From the NCBI RefSeq assembly GCF_946151075.1, contig NZ_CAMGZB010000001.1, positions 2,284,001 through 2,348,000 of the forward strand: 64,000 nucleotides of DNA, in the 5' to 3' direction. This stretch comes from Neobacillus sp. Marseille-Q6967 (lineage in GTDB: Bacteria > Bacillota > Bacilli > Bacillales > Cytobacillaceae). A model generated the notes under the pieces. It saw nothing but the letters and a program-made list of their open reading frames with translations, made no database searches and was not told the origin of the DNA. Of this stretch, positions 46,328 through 53,559 are shown one piece after another; the stretch's first letter is position 1; each line of letters starts with the position of its first letter. Both the position numbers and the translations under genes were made by a program.

Positions 46328-47341
46328 TTGCAGATTGGTATTGTCAGTACTGGAATTTATCTTCCAAAGGAATTTGTCACCGGAAAAGAGATCGCCGAGA
46401 AGGCAGGTATCCCGGCTGGCGTTGTCGAAGAGAAAATGGGCATAAAGAAAAAATATGTACCAGGTCTTAACGACCACACTTGTGAAATGGGGATTATTGC
46501 TGCAAAAAAAGCAATTGAAAAAGCAGGATTGGACCCGCTCGAAATTGATTTGGTGATTTATATTGGGGAGGAGCATAAGGAATACCCAATATGGACGGCG
46601 GGGATTAAGCTCCAGGAAGAAGTCGGAGCCTATCGTGCTTGGGCTTTTGATACAGCTTTAAGATGTGGAACAACGGTTATGGCATTAAAGGTTGCAAAAA
46701 GCATGATGATGGCAGACCCTGGTATAGATACCGTTTTACTCGCAGGCGGTTACCGGAATGTTGATTTTATAGATTACGAGAATCCGAGGACAAGGTTTAT
46801 GTATAACCTTGGTGCTGGAGGCGGCGCTATCATTCTTAAAAAAGGTCATAACGAGAATATGCTATTAGAAACGAAGGTGATTACCGATGGTTCTTTTTCA
46901 GAGGATGTTGTAGTGGTTGCCGGCGGCACAAAGCATCCGATTTCCAAAGAGGCAATTGAACTTCGTTTAAATAATTTGGATGTCCTCGATCCAGAGGGAA
47001 TGAGACAGCGCTTAGAGCAAAAGTCGATGAGGAATTTTTTAAAAGTCATAAGAGATTCACTAGAAATGAGCAGGTATAAACAAGAGGATATTGCTTATTT
47101 GGCCATGCTTCACATGAAAAAGTCCGCCCATGAATATGTATTAAAGGAACTAGGTTTGTCCGAAGAGCAATCCATTTATTTAGAAGACTATGGTCACATC
47201 GGCCAAATCGATCAAATATTGTCGTTAGAACTGGCTTTAAAGGAAAGTAAGGTTAAAGATGGTGACGTTGTCGTATTTGTAAGTGCCGGTATCGGCTATG
47301 CATGGGGGGCAACGACCATTAAATGGGGGAAGGGTGAATAA
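46328..47341 (+). CDS. Ketoacyl-synthase-III-like enzyme with altered active site
   Basis: The protein, about 337 aa, has the thiolase fold of FabH/KAS III. The nucleophilic Cys lies in DTALRCGTTVMALK (near residue 113) and the His in LAMLHMKKS. Where FabH has Asn in GNTSAAS, this protein reads DYGHIGQIDQ, so the third catalytic residue is His or absent; the Asn of HQAN is also replaced by Lys. Related altered enzymes include acyltransferases that form esters or use CoA thioesters rather than ACP. TTG at 46328 is chosen because it lies 6 bp after GAGGTG; a GTG at 46319 overlaps that site. The alpha/beta hydrolase gene follows at once. The substrate is unknown. Confidence 0.78.
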   Translation: MQIGIVSTGIYLPKEFVTGKEIAEKAGIPAGVVEEKMGIKKKYVPGLNDHTCEMGIIAAKKAIEKAGLDPLEIDLVIYIGEEHKEYPIWTAGIKLQEEVGAYRAWAFDTALRCGTTVMALKVAKSMMMADPGIDTVLLAGGYRNVDFIDYENPRTRFMYNLGAGGGAIILKKGHNENMLLETKVITDGSFSEDVVVVAGGTKHPISKEAIELRLNNLDVLDPEGMRQRLEQKSMRNFLKVIRDSLEMSRYKQEDIAYLAMLHMKKSAHEYVLKELGLSEEQSIYLEDYGHIGQIDQILSLELALKESKVKDGDVVVFVSAGIGYAWGATTIKWGKGE

Positions 47342-47342
47342 A

Positions 47343-48245
47343 ATGGTGAATGTAACGATGAAAAATGTTCAGCTTGAAAATGGCGAAACGCTTGCCTATC
47401 GTGAACGTGATGGAGGAAGTAAAAACGTATTGCTCATCCATGGAAATATGACTTCTTCCAAGCATTGGGATCTTGTATTAGAGAACATGGACCCTGAATA
47501 TAAGCTATATGCCGTTGACTTACGAGGCTTCGGAGCTTCCAGCTATAATCAACTGATCATGAGGATTAAAGACTTTTCCGATGATGTAAAGCTGTTTGTG
47601 GATCAAATCGGCTTGAAGGACTTTGCTGTAGTAGGCTGGTCAACAGGCGGGGCAGTGGCGATGCAGTTTGCTGCTGATTATCCTGGGTATTGTAACAAGC
47701 TTGTTTTATTAGCATCTGAATCAACGAGAGGCTATCCTTTTGATGGAAAAACTAGCGACGAGGAAGAAGTTCGGAGATTATCTCTTCATGAAGAAATTAA
47801 AAAGGATATTGTCCGGACCATCCCTGTTCAAACCGCTTACGACACGAATAATGTACAGTTGTTAAAGCTCATATGGAACGCGGTTATCTATACTCATAAT
47901 CAGCCGGAACCTCATGCATATGAAGAATATGTTCAAGATATGAGAACACAGCGAAATTTAGCAGAGGTCCACCATTCTAACAATACGTTTAATATTAGCA
48001 ACCATTACAATGGGCTGGTCGAAGGTAATGGTCTGGCAGACAAAATTAATGTGCCGATTTTAGTTTTAAGAGGTGACCGTGACATGGTGATCACCGCTGA
48101 AATGACAAAAGAGCTGGTAGAGGATCTTGGCGAAAAAGCTACCTTCATAGAATTAAAGGATTGCGGCCATTCACCGCTTGTAGATGACCTGCCGCAGTTA
48201 TTAAGAGTCGTGACACAATTTTTAAATTCTGAGGTGTACCAATGA
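47343..48245 (+). CDS. Alpha/beta-fold hydrolase
   Basis: The 300-aa protein has the oxyanion-hole LLIHGNMTSSKHW, the nucleophile elbow GWSTGG, an acid region LRGDRDMVI and the catalytic His in DCGHSPLVDD. It could be a thioesterase, C-C bond hydrolase or lactonase. The ATG at 47343 follows AAGGGTGA; the frame is open upstream inside the synthase gene. The end overlaps the SDR gene by 4 bp. Placement after a ketoacyl-synthase-like enzyme suggests it acts on that enzyme's product, but this is an inference. Confidence 0.85.
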   Translation: MVNVTMKNVQLENGETLAYRERDGGSKNVLLIHGNMTSSKHWDLVLENMDPEYKLYAVDLRGFGASSYNQLIMRIKDFSDDVKLFVDQIGLKDFAVVGWSTGGAVAMQFAADYPGYCNKLVLLASESTRGYPFDGKTSDEEEVRRLSLHEEIKKDIVRTIPVQTAYDTNNVQLLKLIWNAVIYTHNQPEPHAYEEYVQDMRTQRNLAEVHHSNNTFNISNHYNGLVEGNGLADKINVPILVLRGDRDMVITAEMTKELVEDLGEKATFIELKDCGHSPLVDDLPQLLRVVTQFLNSEVYQ

Positions 48246-48982
48246 GATTAAAGGACAAAGTAGCAATTATTACAGGAGCAGCTAACGGGATTGGCTTGAC
48301 AGCTTCTGAGGTATTTGCGCGTGAAGGCGCTAAAGTAGCAATGGCGGATTTTAATATAGAACAGGGAGAAAATAGTGCCCAGATTTTGCGGGAACAAGGC
48401 TATGAAGTTACCTTTTTCCAAGTCAATGTTGTGGATCGTACCAGTGTTGATCTTATGGTCGAAAAAGTTCAGGCCTTATATGGAAAAATTGAAATTCTAA
48501 TTAATAATGCTGGGATTACCAAGGATGCCATGCTTTCGAAATTATCGGTGGAAGATTTCCAAGCGGTTTTAGATGTCAATCTTACAGGGGTGTTTCATTG
48601 CACACAAGCAGTATTGCCTGTAATGATTACTAATGGTAAAGGCAAAATCATTAACACTTCCTCCGTTTCAGGAGTTTATGGTAATGTCGGCCAGACCAAT
48701 TATGCTGCTACGAAAGCAGGTGTAGTTGGCATGACAAAAACCTGGGCAAAGGAGCTGGGCCGAAAAGGAATTAATGTTAACGCAGTGGCTCCCGGGTTTA
48801 TTGAAACCGGGATGACGGCCAAAGTGCCGGAAAAAATTCTGGATCAGATGAAGCAAATGGTTCCGCTGGCTCGTCTAGGCAAGCCGGAAGATATCGCCAA
48901 TGCCTATCTGTATCTGGCTTCAGACGAATCCAATTATGTAAATGGAACCGTCCTGCACGTTGATGGCGGGATCATGATGTAG
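48242..48982 (+). CDS. SDR-family 3-oxoacyl reductase-like enzyme
   Basis: The 246-aa protein is very like FabG/PhaB: TGAANGIGLT for the cofactor, NNAGITKDAMLSKLS, the Ser in NTSSVSG, and YAATKAGVVGMTK with the catalytic Tyr and Lys. It probably reduces a 3-oxoacyl-CoA or -ACP, or works in the oxidative direction. The ATG overlaps the hydrolase stop by 4 bp. It is the last gene of the nine-gene operon and is followed by a terminator and a nested tandem array. Confidence 0.87.
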   Translation: MRLKDKVAIITGAANGIGLTASEVFAREGAKVAMADFNIEQGENSAQILREQGYEVTFFQVNVVDRTSVDLMVEKVQALYGKIEILINNAGITKDAMLSKLSVEDFQAVLDVNLTGVFHCTQAVLPVMITNGKGKIINTSSVSGVYGNVGQTNYAATKAGVVGMTKTWAKELGRKGINVNAVAPGFIETGMTAKVPEKILDQMKQMVPLARLGKPEDIANAYLYLASDESNYVNGTVLHVDGGIMM

Positions 48983-48985
48983 TTG

Positions 48986-49015
48986 TCGGCCCCACTTTTG
49001 GGGTCGCTTTTTTTT
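48986..49015 (+). terminator. Terminator of the Liv/ketoacyl-synthase operon
   Basis: GGCCCC pairs with GGGGTC (one G-T pair) around ACTTT, followed by eight T. It comes directly after the SDR stop codon. Confidence 0.8.
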
Positions 49016-49050
49016 ATGGTTTGGGAGTATAGAAGGGTTGCCTTCTTAAA

Positions 49051-49556
49051 ATGTAGAAGTTTCACAAAACACGTAGAAGTTCACAATAAAAGTGTAGAAG
49101 TTAGGCCAAGTGATGTAGAAAGTTGACCAAGCTTCGTAGAAGTTATGGCTAAATGTAAAAGTTGGGTGAAAACACGTAGAAGTTCACAACAGAAGTGTAG
49201 AAGTTGGGCCAAGTTATGTAGAAGTTTGCCTAAACTGTGTAGAAGTTATGGCTAAATGTAGAAGTTGCACGAAAACACGTAGAAGTTCACAATAAAAGTG
49301 TAGAAGTTGGGCCAAGTTATGTAGAAGTTAGACCAAGCTGCGTAGAAGTTATGGCTAAATGTAATAGTTACGCAAAAACACGTAGAAGTTCACAACAAAA
49401 GTGTAGAAGTTGGGCCAAGTTATGTAGAAGTTAGACCAAGTTACGTAGAAGTTTTTGCTAAATGTAGAAGTTGCACGAAAACACGTAGAAGTTCACAACA
49501 AAAGTGTAGAAGTTAGGACAAATTATGTAGAAGTTCCACCAAACTATGTAGAAGTG
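49051..49556. repeat. Nested tandem array: ~25 GTAGAAGTT units in a 103-bp higher-order repeat
   Basis: GTAGAAGTT or a close variant recurs every 19-21 bp from 49053 to 49548. A larger period is exact: ACGTAGAAG recurs at 49071, 49174, 49277, 49380 and 49483, always 103 bp apart, and each period holds five sub-units spaced 21, 21, 21, 19 and 21 bp. The segments between units are also conserved between periods (CACAA, GGCCAAGTT, ATGGCTAA). No reading frame of note crosses it. It lies between the operon terminator and the ligase promoter. Confidence 0.93.
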
Positions 49557-49573
49557 CCGCTATCACCACAACT

Positions 49574-49605
49574 GTAACTTCACTGTAACTGATATTCAGT
49601 ATGAT
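49574..49605 (+). promoter_or_regulatory. SARP-like operator and promoter of the acyl-CoA ligase gene
   Basis: GTAACT occurs at 49574-49579 and 49585-49590 (11-bp period), and TATGAT at 49600-49605 follows after 9 bp. Spacing and -10 are identical to the site at 41370-41401, while the bases between the motifs differ, which argues for a conserved operator. Confidence 0.72.
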
Positions 49606-49638
49606 ATTCCCATCTAGTAGAGAAGGAGAGATTTTCTG

Positions 49639-51123
49639 GTGAGGTGGGAACTCGATTGGCTGGAAAACAGGGCTAGGTTAACGCCAAATAAGAATGCAAT
49701 CATAGAGGAAGAAACAAATAGTACCTGGACCTTTGAACAATTAAATAAACGGGCGGAATCAATGGCCTGCTGGTTAACAAATCAAGGTGTAAAAAAAGGT
49801 GACCGGATTGCCCTTTTATCACCTAACCATATAAGTTATTTTGATTTATTATTTGCCTGTACCAAAATTGGAGCAATTTTTGTTCCACTGAACTGGCGGT
49901 TGTCCATACCTGAATTACAAGAAATTATCGAAGATTGTTCACCTGTATTAATTGGCATACATCCACAATTTCAAGATAAGTTTGCTTTGTTACAATCAGA
50001 GGAAAGCAGGACCTTTGTTGTCGGTGATACCTGCAGAGGAAAAGAGGCTATATTGCCTGGTGAAAACCTGTCAGAACATGATCCCTTAGTAATCATTTAT
50101 ACAGGGGGGACAACTGGTAAGCCAAAAGGGGTGGTGCTCAGCCACCAATCGATTCAATGGAATGCGATTAATACGATTCTAAGTTGGAACCTAACTAAAG
50201 AAGATGTCACGATTAATTACATGCCGATGTTTCATACAGGCGGGTTAAATGCTTTATCGATTCCAGTCTTAATGTCCGGCGGAACGGTCATCATCGGTGA
50301 GCCATTTTCCGGCTCCCAAGCAGCACTTAGCATTAATCGCTTTGGCTGTACCATCATCCTTTTAGTTCCCACCATGTATCACATGCTTATTCAGTCAGAT
50401 GAGTTTCAGAAAAGTACTTTCCCGTCGATGAAAATCTTTCTATCAGGTGCGGCCCCTTGTCCCTTACAAATCTATGATGCATTTCAGAAAAAAGGGTTAG
50501 CATTCAAAGAGGGATATGGATTGTCAGAGGCTGGTCCGAACAATTTTTATATCGATCCAGTTGATACAATAGAAAAACGCGGGTCTGTGGGGAAACCAAT
50601 GCTTTTCAATACCATAAAGCTTGTAAAAGAAGATGGCACGGAGGCAGGAATCGATGATGTGGGGGAAATTTTAATAAAGGGAAAGCATAGCTTTTCTCAC
50701 TATTGGAATAACCCTAAAGCCACATTGGAGGCGGTGAAAGATGGCTGGCTATATACCGGAGACTTAGCAAAAAAAGATGAACAAGGTTTTCATTATATTG
50801 TCGGCAGGAAAAAAGATATGATTATTACCGGCGGTGAAAATGTCTATCCGCTTGAAATCGAGCACTGGCTTGCAGAACATCCTTCAGTTAACGAGGTGGC
50901 AGTTATCGGACTTCCAGATGAAAAATGGGGAGAACTAGTTGCGGCCTTTCTCGTTATAAAAACCAATGCTGAAATAAATGATGATGAATTGCGTGCCTAT
51001 TGTGAAATAAAGCTGGGCAGATATAAAATTCCCAAACGATTTATCCTTCTTACGGAACTTCCAAAAACACATGTCGGAAAAATCGATAAAAAGAAACTAA
51101 AAGAAATGAGTATTCCAATATAA
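49639..51123 (+). CDS. Acyl-CoA ligase (AMP-forming)
   Basis: The 494-aa protein is an adenylate-forming ligase with the P-loop YTGGTTGKPKG, the A5-like EGYGLSEAGP, YTGDLAK, the hinge GRKKDMIITGGENVYP and the C-terminal Lys in HVGKIDKKK. It would activate a carboxylic acid as its CoA ester. The short length and sequence fit the fatty/aryl acid ligase group. The GTG start at 49639 follows AAGGAGA. It shares the SARP-like promoter type with the upstream transporter operon, so the acid it activates is probably the compound brought in by that transporter. The chain or ring type is unknown. Confidence 0.87.
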   Translation: MRWELDWLENRARLTPNKNAIIEEETNSTWTFEQLNKRAESMACWLTNQGVKKGDRIALLSPNHISYFDLLFACTKIGAIFVPLNWRLSIPELQEIIEDCSPVLIGIHPQFQDKFALLQSEESRTFVVGDTCRGKEAILPGENLSEHDPLVIIYTGGTTGKPKGVVLSHQSIQWNAINTILSWNLTKEDVTINYMPMFHTGGLNALSIPVLMSGGTVIIGEPFSGSQAALSINRFGCTIILLVPTMYHMLIQSDEFQKSTFPSMKIFLSGAAPCPLQIYDAFQKKGLAFKEGYGLSEAGPNNFYIDPVDTIEKRGSVGKPMLFNTIKLVKEDGTEAGIDDVGEILIKGKHSFSHYWNNPKATLEAVKDGWLYTGDLAKKDEQGFHYIVGRKKDMIITGGENVYPLEIEHWLAEHPSVNEVAVIGLPDEKWGELVAAFLVIKTNAEINDDELRAYCEIKLGRYKIPKRFILLTELPKTHVGKIDKKKLKEMSIPI

Positions 51124-51124
51124 A

Positions 51125-51148
51125 AGGAGAACCGAAAACGGTTCTCCT
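51125..51148. terminator. Terminator between the ligase gene and the convergent coat genes
   Basis: AGGAGAACCG pairs with CGGTTCTCCT around AAAA. The T-run is weak, but the hairpin lies between two convergent stop codons. Confidence 0.7.
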
Positions 51149-51152
51149 CCTT

Positions 51153-51452
51153 CTATTTCTGAGCCAGATTTATGGCTGTTTCGGAAACGGTTAAGTCCAC
51201 TTCGAGCTGTTCCTTTAGATTATGCGGATGATAATAGCCTTTTGCAATCATGAAGTTGGTTATTTTCTCATGGGTTGCAATTGCATCATTTAATTGTGTT
51301 CTAAGCGCAGCCTTCAATTCAGGTGTAGCTGTTTCCGTTATCGCAACGGCGTAATTCCTGACACCAGCCTTCGCTGAAATAAGAAAATCGGTCGCAATCA
51401 CTTGGTCAGTCATTCCACCCATTCCCATAAGGTTTTGTATGAGTTGGTTCAT
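51153..51452 (-). CDS. CotF-like spore coat protein (C-terminal-type half)
   Basis: The 99-aa protein matches the CotF family: ATDFLISAKAGVRNYAVAITETATPEL core (cited in part: AKAGVRNYA and ITETATPEL), then IAKGYYHPHNLKEQ. It is mainly helical and probably becomes part of the spore coat. Its start overlaps the end of a 68-aa partner gene by 4 bp. The same two-gene arrangement occurs on the other strand about 0.5 kb away, and the partner there (119 aa) shares RNYGFAITETASPEL and WLHPHNFKEQ. Confidence 0.85.
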   Translation of the reverse strand: MNQLIQNLMGMGGMTDQVIATDFLISAKAGVRNYAVAITETATPELKAALRTQLNDAIATHEKITNFMIAKGYYHPHNLKEQLEVDLTVSETAINLAQK

Positions 51453-51655
51453 TCCGCTTCCCCCCGTTTGGTTAAAAACTCCTGCAGCTGCAGAATGTGC
51501 TGCGTTCCTGAGGTAACATCATCAGCAAGAATGGCTTTTAGTTCGGGATCCTGAACCAATATACTCATCGTTGTTGCTTTTGTGAGGCTTAGATTTTTAA
51601 ACGATAGCAGTTCATGAATGTCTAGCGTCTCATGAAGGCCTAAATATTTTGTCAT
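51449..51655 (-). CDS. Small CotF-associated coat protein (N-terminal-type half)
   Basis: The 68-aa protein has the motif LGLHETLDIHELLSFKNLSL and is mainly helical. It resembles the short YraE/YraG-type coat proteins that accompany CotF homologues in Bacillus. It is translated just before the 99-aa CotF-like protein, overlapping it by 4 bp. The divergent gene at 51780 encodes a paralogue with LALHETLETHEILNFKTV. Promoters for both pairs must lie in the ~120 bp between them and are presumably sporulation-specific, though no clear sigma-G or sigma-K site was recognised. Confidence 0.75.
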   Translation of the reverse strand: MTKYLGLHETLDIHELLSFKNLSLTKATTMSILVQDPELKAILADDVTSGTQHILQLQEFLTKRGEAE

Positions 51656-51779
51656 AGCTTATCCCTCCAAAACGGAAATCCTTAATTTATATTTTCATTG
51701 AACTTCACTGATTATTCATTCTGCATAAAAGGAAATGTAAATAGGGGAAAATACTGTTAGGAATCTGGAGGTGAGTCTT

Positions 51780-51989
51780 TTGGAAATAGAAAATTTAGCC
51801 TTACATGAAACATTAGAGACACACGAAATCCTTAATTTTAAAACCGTTTGTTTACTCCGGTCAAAATTAATGCAGGGTATCTGCTTTGATAATGAATTAA
51901 AAAAGCTCATGGAAAAGGATGTTCAGCAATCCATTCAAGACATTAACGAATTAGTCGGCTATTACAAAAAAAGTCAACTTTTACAATAA
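51780..51989 (+). CDS. Small CotF-associated coat protein, divergent paralogue
   Basis: The 69-aa protein mirrors the product at 51449-51655, sharing LHETLETHEI and a similar helical layout. The TTG at 51780 is chosen because it lies 7 bp after GGAGGTG; a GTG at 51771 overlaps that site. It is 15 bp upstream of a 119-aa CotF-like gene and an AdhB-type gene, so the three probably form one sporulation transcript. Confidence 0.72.
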   Translation: MEIENLALHETLETHEILNFKTVCLLRSKLMQGICFDNELKKLMEKDVQQSIQDINELVGYYKKSQLLQ

Positions 51990-52004
51990 GCAGAGGTGAG
52001 AAAG

Positions 52005-52364
52005 ATGGAAGACTATTTAGACCCCAGGAATGCAGAAGGTATGCCTAGTTTGGCCGATTCGGCGTTCGCGATGGATTTTTTACTTTCAGTTAAAAATGGG
52101 ATTCGAAATTACGGCTTTGCCATTACGGAAACTGCCAGTCCTGAATTGAGAAGAATCCTGCACCGGCAAATGGAAGCAGCCATTGATTTACATACAGAAA
52201 TATCGGATTTAATGATGAAAAAAGGCTGGCTTCACCCACATAACTTTAAGGAGCAATTTCCGATTGATTTAAAAGCGGCTGAAACAGCTGTTCAAATCGC
52301 TGCCTTAAATCTATTCCCTAACGATACGGACAGGCAGGGAATGTTTGCAACCCCAAATAAATAA
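52005..52364 (+). CDS. CotF-like spore coat protein, divergent paralogue
   Basis: The 119-aa protein is a CotF-family member with FAMDFLLSVKNGIRNYG, FAITETASPEL and GWLHPHNFKEQF. It is longer than its minus-strand paralogue by an N-terminal segment (YLDPRNAEGMPS) and a C-terminal tail. The ATG at 52005 follows AGAGGTGAG. It is followed 14 bp later by a zinc alcohol dehydrogenase gene. The order coat proteins-dehydrogenase-coat proteins recalls the yraG-yraF-adhB-yraE-yraD cluster of B. subtilis. Confidence 0.85.
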   Translation: MEDYLDPRNAEGMPSLADSAFAMDFLLSVKNGIRNYGFAITETASPELRRILHRQMEAAIDLHTEISDLMMKKGWLHPHNFKEQFPIDLKAAETAVQIAALNLFPNDTDRQGMFATPNK

Positions 52365-52378
52365 GGAGGTGGATAAAA

Positions 52379-53515
52379 ATGAAAGCTGTAACCTACCAGG
52401 GCATAAAGAATGTTGAAGTTAGGGAAGTAAAAGACCCTTCCATCAAAAATGCAGATGATATTATCGTAAAAGTTACTAGTTCTGCTATATGTGGATCTGA
52501 TCTGCATTTAATTCATGCCATGATACCGAATCTTCCAACAGACTTTGTTATTGGTCATGAACCAATGGGAGTGGTAGAGGAAGTGGGTCCAGAGGTAACA
52601 AAATTAAAAAAAGGCGACAGGGTTATTATCCCGTTTAATGTGAGTTGCGGCCACTGCTGGTACTGTACCCATGACCTAACTAGCCAATGTGATAATGGAA
52701 ATCCACATGGACAAGGCAGCGGATTTTTTGGATATTCAGAAACGACAGGCGGTTATGCCGGGGGGCAGGCCGAATATATGCGGGTTCCTTTTGGGAATTT
52801 TACGCCTTTTAAAATTCCGGAGAATTGTGAAGTCGAGGATGAAAAATTAGTTCTGTTGGCAGACGCGGCTCCAACTGCTTATTGGAGTGTTGATCACGCA
52901 GGGGTGAAGAGCGGCGATACTGTAATTGTGCTCGGCTGCGGTCCAGTTGGATTATTGGCGCAAAAGTTTGCTTGGTTAAAAGGGGCAAATAGAGTCATTG
53001 CCGTAGATTATGTTGGATACCGCCTGGAGCATGCAAAGCGCACCAATAAAGTAGAAATAGTTAATTTTCAGGATCATGAAAATGTTGGAGATTATTTGAA
53101 GGAAATTACCCGAGGCGGAGCAGATATTGTCATCGATGCAGTTGGAATGGATGGAAAAATGACACCAATGGAGTTTTTAGCAACAGGTTTAAAACTCCAT
53201 GGAGGGGCTATGGGAGCAATCGTCATTGCCAGTCAGGCAGTGAGAAAAGGCGGAACGATTCAAGTAACGGGTGTTTACGGCGGTCGTTATAATGCCTTCC
53301 CATTAGGGGATATCTTCCAGCGAAATATTGATCTTAAAACTGGGCAGGCACCGGTAATTCCATACATGCCATTCCTTTATGATTTATTTAATAAAGGAGA
53401 GGTTGACCCGAGTGATATCATTACCCATATTATACCTTTGGACCAGGCAAAACGCGGGTACGAAGTATTTGATACCAAAACAGATGATTGTATAAAGGTT
53501 ATATTACAGCCTTAA
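52379..53515 (+). CDS. adhB: Zinc-dependent alcohol dehydrogenase, AdhB-like
   Basis: The 378-aa medium-chain dehydrogenase has catalytic-zinc residues Cys38, His60 and Glu61 (AICGSDLH, GHEPMG). The structural-zinc cysteines are 90, 93, 96 and 104, and the nucleotide loop is GCGPVGLLA. It has the insertions of the glutathione-independent formaldehyde dehydrogenase group. B. subtilis adhB lies within a cluster of CotF-like coat genes, as this gene does, so it is probably a sporulation-linked dehydrogenase. AAGGAGG precedes the ATG. The substrate is unknown. Confidence 0.85.
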   Translation: MKAVTYQGIKNVEVREVKDPSIKNADDIIVKVTSSAICGSDLHLIHAMIPNLPTDFVIGHEPMGVVEEVGPEVTKLKKGDRVIIPFNVSCGHCWYCTHDLTSQCDNGNPHGQGSGFFGYSETTGGYAGGQAEYMRVPFGNFTPFKIPENCEVEDEKLVLLADAAPTAYWSVDHAGVKSGDTVIVLGCGPVGLLAQKFAWLKGANRVIAVDYVGYRLEHAKRTNKVEIVNFQDHENVGDYLKEITRGGADIVIDAVGMDGKMTPMEFLATGLKLHGGAMGAIVIASQAVRKGGTIQVTGVYGGRYNAFPLGDIFQRNIDLKTGQAPVIPYMPFLYDLFNKGEVDPSDIITHIIPLDQAKRGYEVFDTKTDDCIKVILQP

Positions 53516-53522
53516 TGAACAA

Positions 53523-53556
53523 AAACCCAGATCTCGAGAAAAGACTGGGTTTTTTA
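53523..53556. terminator. Terminator between adhB and the LysR gene
   Basis: AAACCCAG (53523-53530) pairs with CTGGGTTT (53545-53552) and is followed by TTTATT. It serves the plus strand well and lies between convergent genes. Confidence 0.8.
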
Positions 53557-53559
53557 TTG

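Noticed and set aside
49051..49556. CRISPR array or repeat-protein gene in the GTAGAAGTT region
   Set aside because: Spacing is too short, the intervening segments recur every 103 bp, and no continuous reading frame crosses the array.
51656..51779. Specific sigma-G or sigma-K promoter between the mirrored coat gene pairs
   Set aside because: Several partial matches to sporulation promoters exist, but none has both elements at correct spacing, so none is called.
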